From contig JBBHKE010003005.1 of assembly GCA_037447655.1 (NCBI GenBank), positions 1 through 40,820 of the forward strand: a DNA stretch of 40,820 nt. Direction: 5' to 3'. The stretch's first letter is position 1; each line of letters opens with the position of its first letter. The notes beneath the pieces were generated by a model, which saw nothing but the letters and a program-made list of their open reading frames with translations, had not been told where the DNA came from and ran no database searches. Below are positions 37,616-40,820 of this stretch, in pieces. Source of the DNA: Zygnema cylindricum. Lineage: Eukaryota > Streptophyta > Zygnematophyceae > Zygnematales > Zygnemataceae. Both the position numbers and the translations under genes were made by a program.

Positions 37616-38720
37616 ACATTTTGACGTTTTTTTTTTCCAACCCCCTGGCAAGATAATCCACCCCGTCAAAAAACTTCATCAGAAATCGCCTCGCGACTGG
37701 ATTTCAGAGAAAGTACCACCAAAACAATGAATGAAAAAGGGTCCACGCACGCGCCACACGAGTGGGAGAATTTTAGGATGAGGGGAGAGCACTCGCTATT
37801 TTTCTCCCTGCCCATCACGTGCATGTATGGAAAAGACGAGCATGTACGGAAAAAAATATGCAGGGATGTCAAACCTCCACTTTCATTGATGGGCCCTTTG
37901 CATAATTTTGCGGCGTCGTCGCTTCTCCTCTCTCCCTCTCACACTACCGCTTTCATCTCACATTTTTTTAGAATGAGGCACGAGAATGTTAGTATGAAAT
38001 GAAAGATATTTGAAAAATAATTCTTTTGACTACCTTTATGTATATTTGTATGCCAAGTCGAGTGAGAAAATTCAAAAAACGAAATCAGGAAGCCATGGCG
38101 GAAAGTTTTTGAATTTGTGACGTGGACGTTGTCACAAGAGAGCATGGCGTCACAATGTCACAAAACCCTAAATATCTACAATGTCACATAATTACAAAAA
38201 CCTAGACGTTTAGAACTGTCGTTGTTTTTGTTGGCGTCACCGATTGTCGTAAGTTTCGCAATCATCTTCATCCGTCACAAGGTGTACCTACGTCTACAAC
38301 CGTCACATGTTAAAGTTCTAATTGTTTTTTCGCACATTGAAACGCTCTTCGAAGTAGTAAGGAGAATCTCACTAATGGCCAAAATACTTTATCAAAGTAC
38401 CAATTACATGGGGACATACCCTTACCCCCTAAAATGAAGTAAAACAAAAAAAATCAGAAACTTTAAAGATAGAAACGTCCAAAATTACTTGAAACAGAAT
38501 TGGACATAGACGGAGTTGAATTTTGATGTTTCAATATAAATGTTTGTAACACAATTTTTTCTAGGATACGACAAATGCCTTTTGCATTATATTGTAATTT
38601 ACTAAAATCCGTACACAATTGTACACGTAAATATCAACTCAAATCGAACCACTTTGACACGTGGCATAAAAAATTGTGCCAGCTCTCACACGTGCGAGAG
38701 TAAATTAAAGGGAAGAAGAG
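37616..38720. other. Intergenic DNA without a recognised gene
   Basis: It contains a stretch richer in G+C (about 37680-37940), short homopolymers, and a cluster of TGTCACA/CGTCACA motifs between about 38115 and 38312. Several short ORFs (at most 91 codons) lack motifs. Confidence 0.5.
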
Positions 38721-38728
38721 GTTTTCAC

Positions 38729-39730
38729 CATAGTTGTTCAAAACGCATTTTACGCACGATTGAAATGCGTGAATAATACGTAGAAATCGGAGAGGTCCAT
38801 TTGAAAAAAGCGGAAAAATCGTTAATGAATTCATGTTCGTACAATTCCGTACATGTAAAAAAAAATGAATCAAACATGTATCGCAGTTTGTACGTTTTCC
38901 GTTAAATGAGCGGTAAAAAATTGTACTTATTTAAAAAATTATCACACTCCAAGTGTATATCGGAACATCTACATAAATTGGTTACGGACAACACTCTCTA
39001 ATGATATTTTGACAAACTGTGGGGCCAGGTTCAAATCCTGGAAAAGGCCTTCTTTTTCGCCTACTTTTTCTCAGAATAATATTGACTGTCTGTCTCAAAC
39101 TATCTCACAGGCAGCCATGGCCTTCTCTCTCTAATTCTCCGAGAGCATTCGACTGCAAAAACAAAAGTACATGTCATATGGAGATGACATTTTTCATCAT
39201 TTAGCATTTTACGACGTAACATATTAATAATATAAAAAAAAACAGTCACATTAAAGCAAATGGCTGCTTGTTTCGAGGTCTGTACTTCTTTGACAACTAC
39301 TTCAATGACAATTTTACTGTCAACTGCTGTGGCGTTAGCATTAGCGTCTTCCTTGAAGATTCTCTTTCAAGGTTTCATGGCGGCTTCTTTTCAAAAATTT
39401 GAAGATGATGTTCGTACACATTTTAAACTTACCGCGCGTAAATAGTGTGACGTCGCAACGTCTTTTTTCAAAATTGTCCGTAGATAAAATTCCGTACATT
39501 ATCCGTGAAATTTCTGTTCAGTTTGCCGGACAAAAAGTACTAACACATGCAACATATCTTTTCGTCAAATTCCGTAGATTTTTCGTAAAATATCGTACAG
39601 TTACCGTAAATTGTCCGTTCAATTAACCGGACAGAAAGTCCATCTCGTTTTTTTGCGATTTTTTCATAAGTCACGAATAATATGTAGAAATCGGAAAAAA
39701 TGGAAAAATAGCGCGATTTGAACAACTATG
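38729..39730. mobile_element. hAT-like MITE 1 (1002 bp) carrying an LTR fragment
   Basis: Perfect 14-bp terminal inverted repeats CATAGTTGTTCAAA (38729-38742) and TTTGAACAACTATG (39717-39730), flanked by a perfect 8-bp duplication GTTTTCAC (38721-38728 and 39731-39738). This is the hAT signature. A subterminal GAATAATAYGTAGAAATCGG occurs in direct orientation near both ends (about 38771 and 39676). No transposase ORF is visible, so it would be mobilised in trans. Confidence 0.88.
39000..39150. repeat. Fragment of an E/Copia-family LTR with tRNA-like arm
   Basis: CCAGGTTCAAATCCTGG (39025-39041), then GACTGTCTGTCTC...CAGGCAGCCATGGC...CTCTCT, parallels E1 LTR 13661-13775 in the same plus-strand order. 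It lies wholly inside MITE 1. Confidence 0.7.
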
Positions 39731-39738
39731 GTTTTCAC

Positions 39739-40820
39739 TTGCTAAGTTTTGTCGTCTATCGAGAAAAATGTACAGCAGTACAGTACTAAAATATATACAA
39801 AGTACAACGTCTGTTGTTTTTAGTGCTGATTTTTTCTCGCTACTTAAAATGTTTTTTTACGTGCACACGTGTCCGTTTTTCAATCGGAGACCATCCATCG
39901 GAAGGTGAAAATCGTATCTTTCCGTATCAACCGTCCGATGACAGATTCGACAATTGTGTACGGAGAAATGATGACTTAAGTACAGGAGGGGTGTCGAACA
40001 CGCGCGGCTCTGAGTGCGGGACCTTCAGCACCTCTCTTCAGTATGTGAAATTTGTCGTAAGTCCCACACTTACAAGATACTTACCCGGTATCGAACAATC
40101 CGTAGAAAAAAAAATTAAACGTAGTTCTGTTGTGTTCAAACGCTCTACCGTAATTTTTTTTTACTGTAGCGTTTGTCCTTTGACTTCTATGATACTGCCG
40201 GACTATCTCAAAAATTATTTTTTTATCTGACGTCGACTGACGTTGGGTGTTTAGATGTTAATTAGTGCAACAAGACATTGTGAATTACTTTACCCGTACA
40301 CCGCCCATTATAAATTAGATTTAAAGATTATTAGCGTTTAATAGGAAATGAAAATGTATAATAATCATTTAATAAACTCCCCTTAAAAAATAATGTTGAT
40401 ACCCCAATAAAGGTACCGACCAATTTAGTGTTAATATAACAACTATGGGCAACATAAATTTGTTAGGTGCCTTTCCAATAGTTTAAACAACACTAATTTA
40501 GAGAGTCATAAGTTATCGGTTATGAGTAGTGTGATTAAAAATAATTAAGATTGTGTGTTTGAAATATTAAATTGGACGGAATTAGTAATGTCCATTACTA
40601 ACTAGTAATTTCACTCACAATAGTACATGGTAAAATAACCACTAGGTTACTGTTATATATAATCGCATAAATAAGTTGCATTTATAACAGGATAATATAA
40701 TGAAACAACTTGAGTTAACAAAATGGGTTAATAATATATATTTAAACAAAATGGGTGAATTATAAAATGAAACAAAAGCAAGTAAATATGTAAAAAACAT
40801 GTTTTTTTTGCATAGTTATA
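39739..40820. other. AT-rich DNA without a recognised gene
   Basis: The longest ORF (39814-40230, 138 codons) has no motif and runs over homopolymer tracts. An imperfect hairpin with CAAACGCT/AGCGTTTG ends is near 40137-40177. The last 600 bases are very AT-rich. Nothing else is supported. Confidence 0.5.

Noticed and set aside
39814-40230. 138-codon plus ORF as a gene
   Set aside because: It passes through A and T homopolymer runs and has no recognisable domain.
40430-40455. A third hAT-like end (AACAACTATGGGC)
   Set aside because: It resembles the MITE 1 right end, but no partner inverted repeat or 8-bp duplication was found in the window.

Overview
This window looks like nuclear heterochromatin from a plant or a close streptophyte relative. 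The evidence is Tnt1/Tork-type Ty1/copia retrotransposons, a chromodomain Ty3/gypsy element (chromovirus), primer-binding sites that match both the 3' end and the anticodon arm of plant initiator tRNA-Met, G-box motifs in LTRs, and hAT-like miniature transposons. I found no convincing host gene, no complete tRNA or rRNA gene, no operon and no CRISPR array. Almost everything that can be named is a transposable element, most are broken, and several sit inside one another.

Layout. 1-4307: 3' part of Copia-1 (+) with a truncated 3' LTR. 4308-6120: 3' LTR (family D, minus) and a remnant of its body with a 67-bp tandem repeat. 6121-9577: gag-only LTR element C (minus). 9578-19185: Copia-2 (+), split by a solo D LTR (9846-11021, target duplication GTCTT) and by a complete young element E1 (12701-16937, minus, target duplication CGGAA). 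19186-22706: 5' half of Copia-3 (minus). 22707-about 28630: Gypsy-A (+), 5' LTR to chromodomain, split by solo LTR S (25547-26284, target duplication TTAAG). About 28630-29122: GC-rich DNA of unknown origin. 29123-31667: E2 (+), a second, truncated E-family copy. 31668-35295: Gypsy-B (+), from integrase to 3' LTR, with an extra intact ORF downstream of pol. 35296-35970: relic of Copia-4 (minus). 35971-40820: AT-rich DNA with two hAT-like MITEs (37151-37607 and 38729-39730) and no recognisable gene.

Most interesting are the E family and the Gypsy-B extra ORF. E1 has two nearly identical LTRs and one intact 620-codon ORF. In that ORF a copia Gag is followed by a relic of the RNase H domain; protease, integrase and reverse transcriptase are missing. 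Its start codon lies inside the LTR, and the primer-binding site, inside the gag reading frame, matches the anticodon arm of initiator tRNA-Met (half-tRNA priming). It should depend on enzymes from a related autonomous copia element such as intact relatives of Copia-2 or Copia-3. The Gypsy-B ORF (394 codons) lies in frame after pol, separated by one TAA plus five codons, and encodes an acidic protein with a predicted C-terminal coiled coil and no recognised family.

All boundaries, domain calls and repeat comparisons were made by eye from the sequence and six-frame translations; no database search was run.
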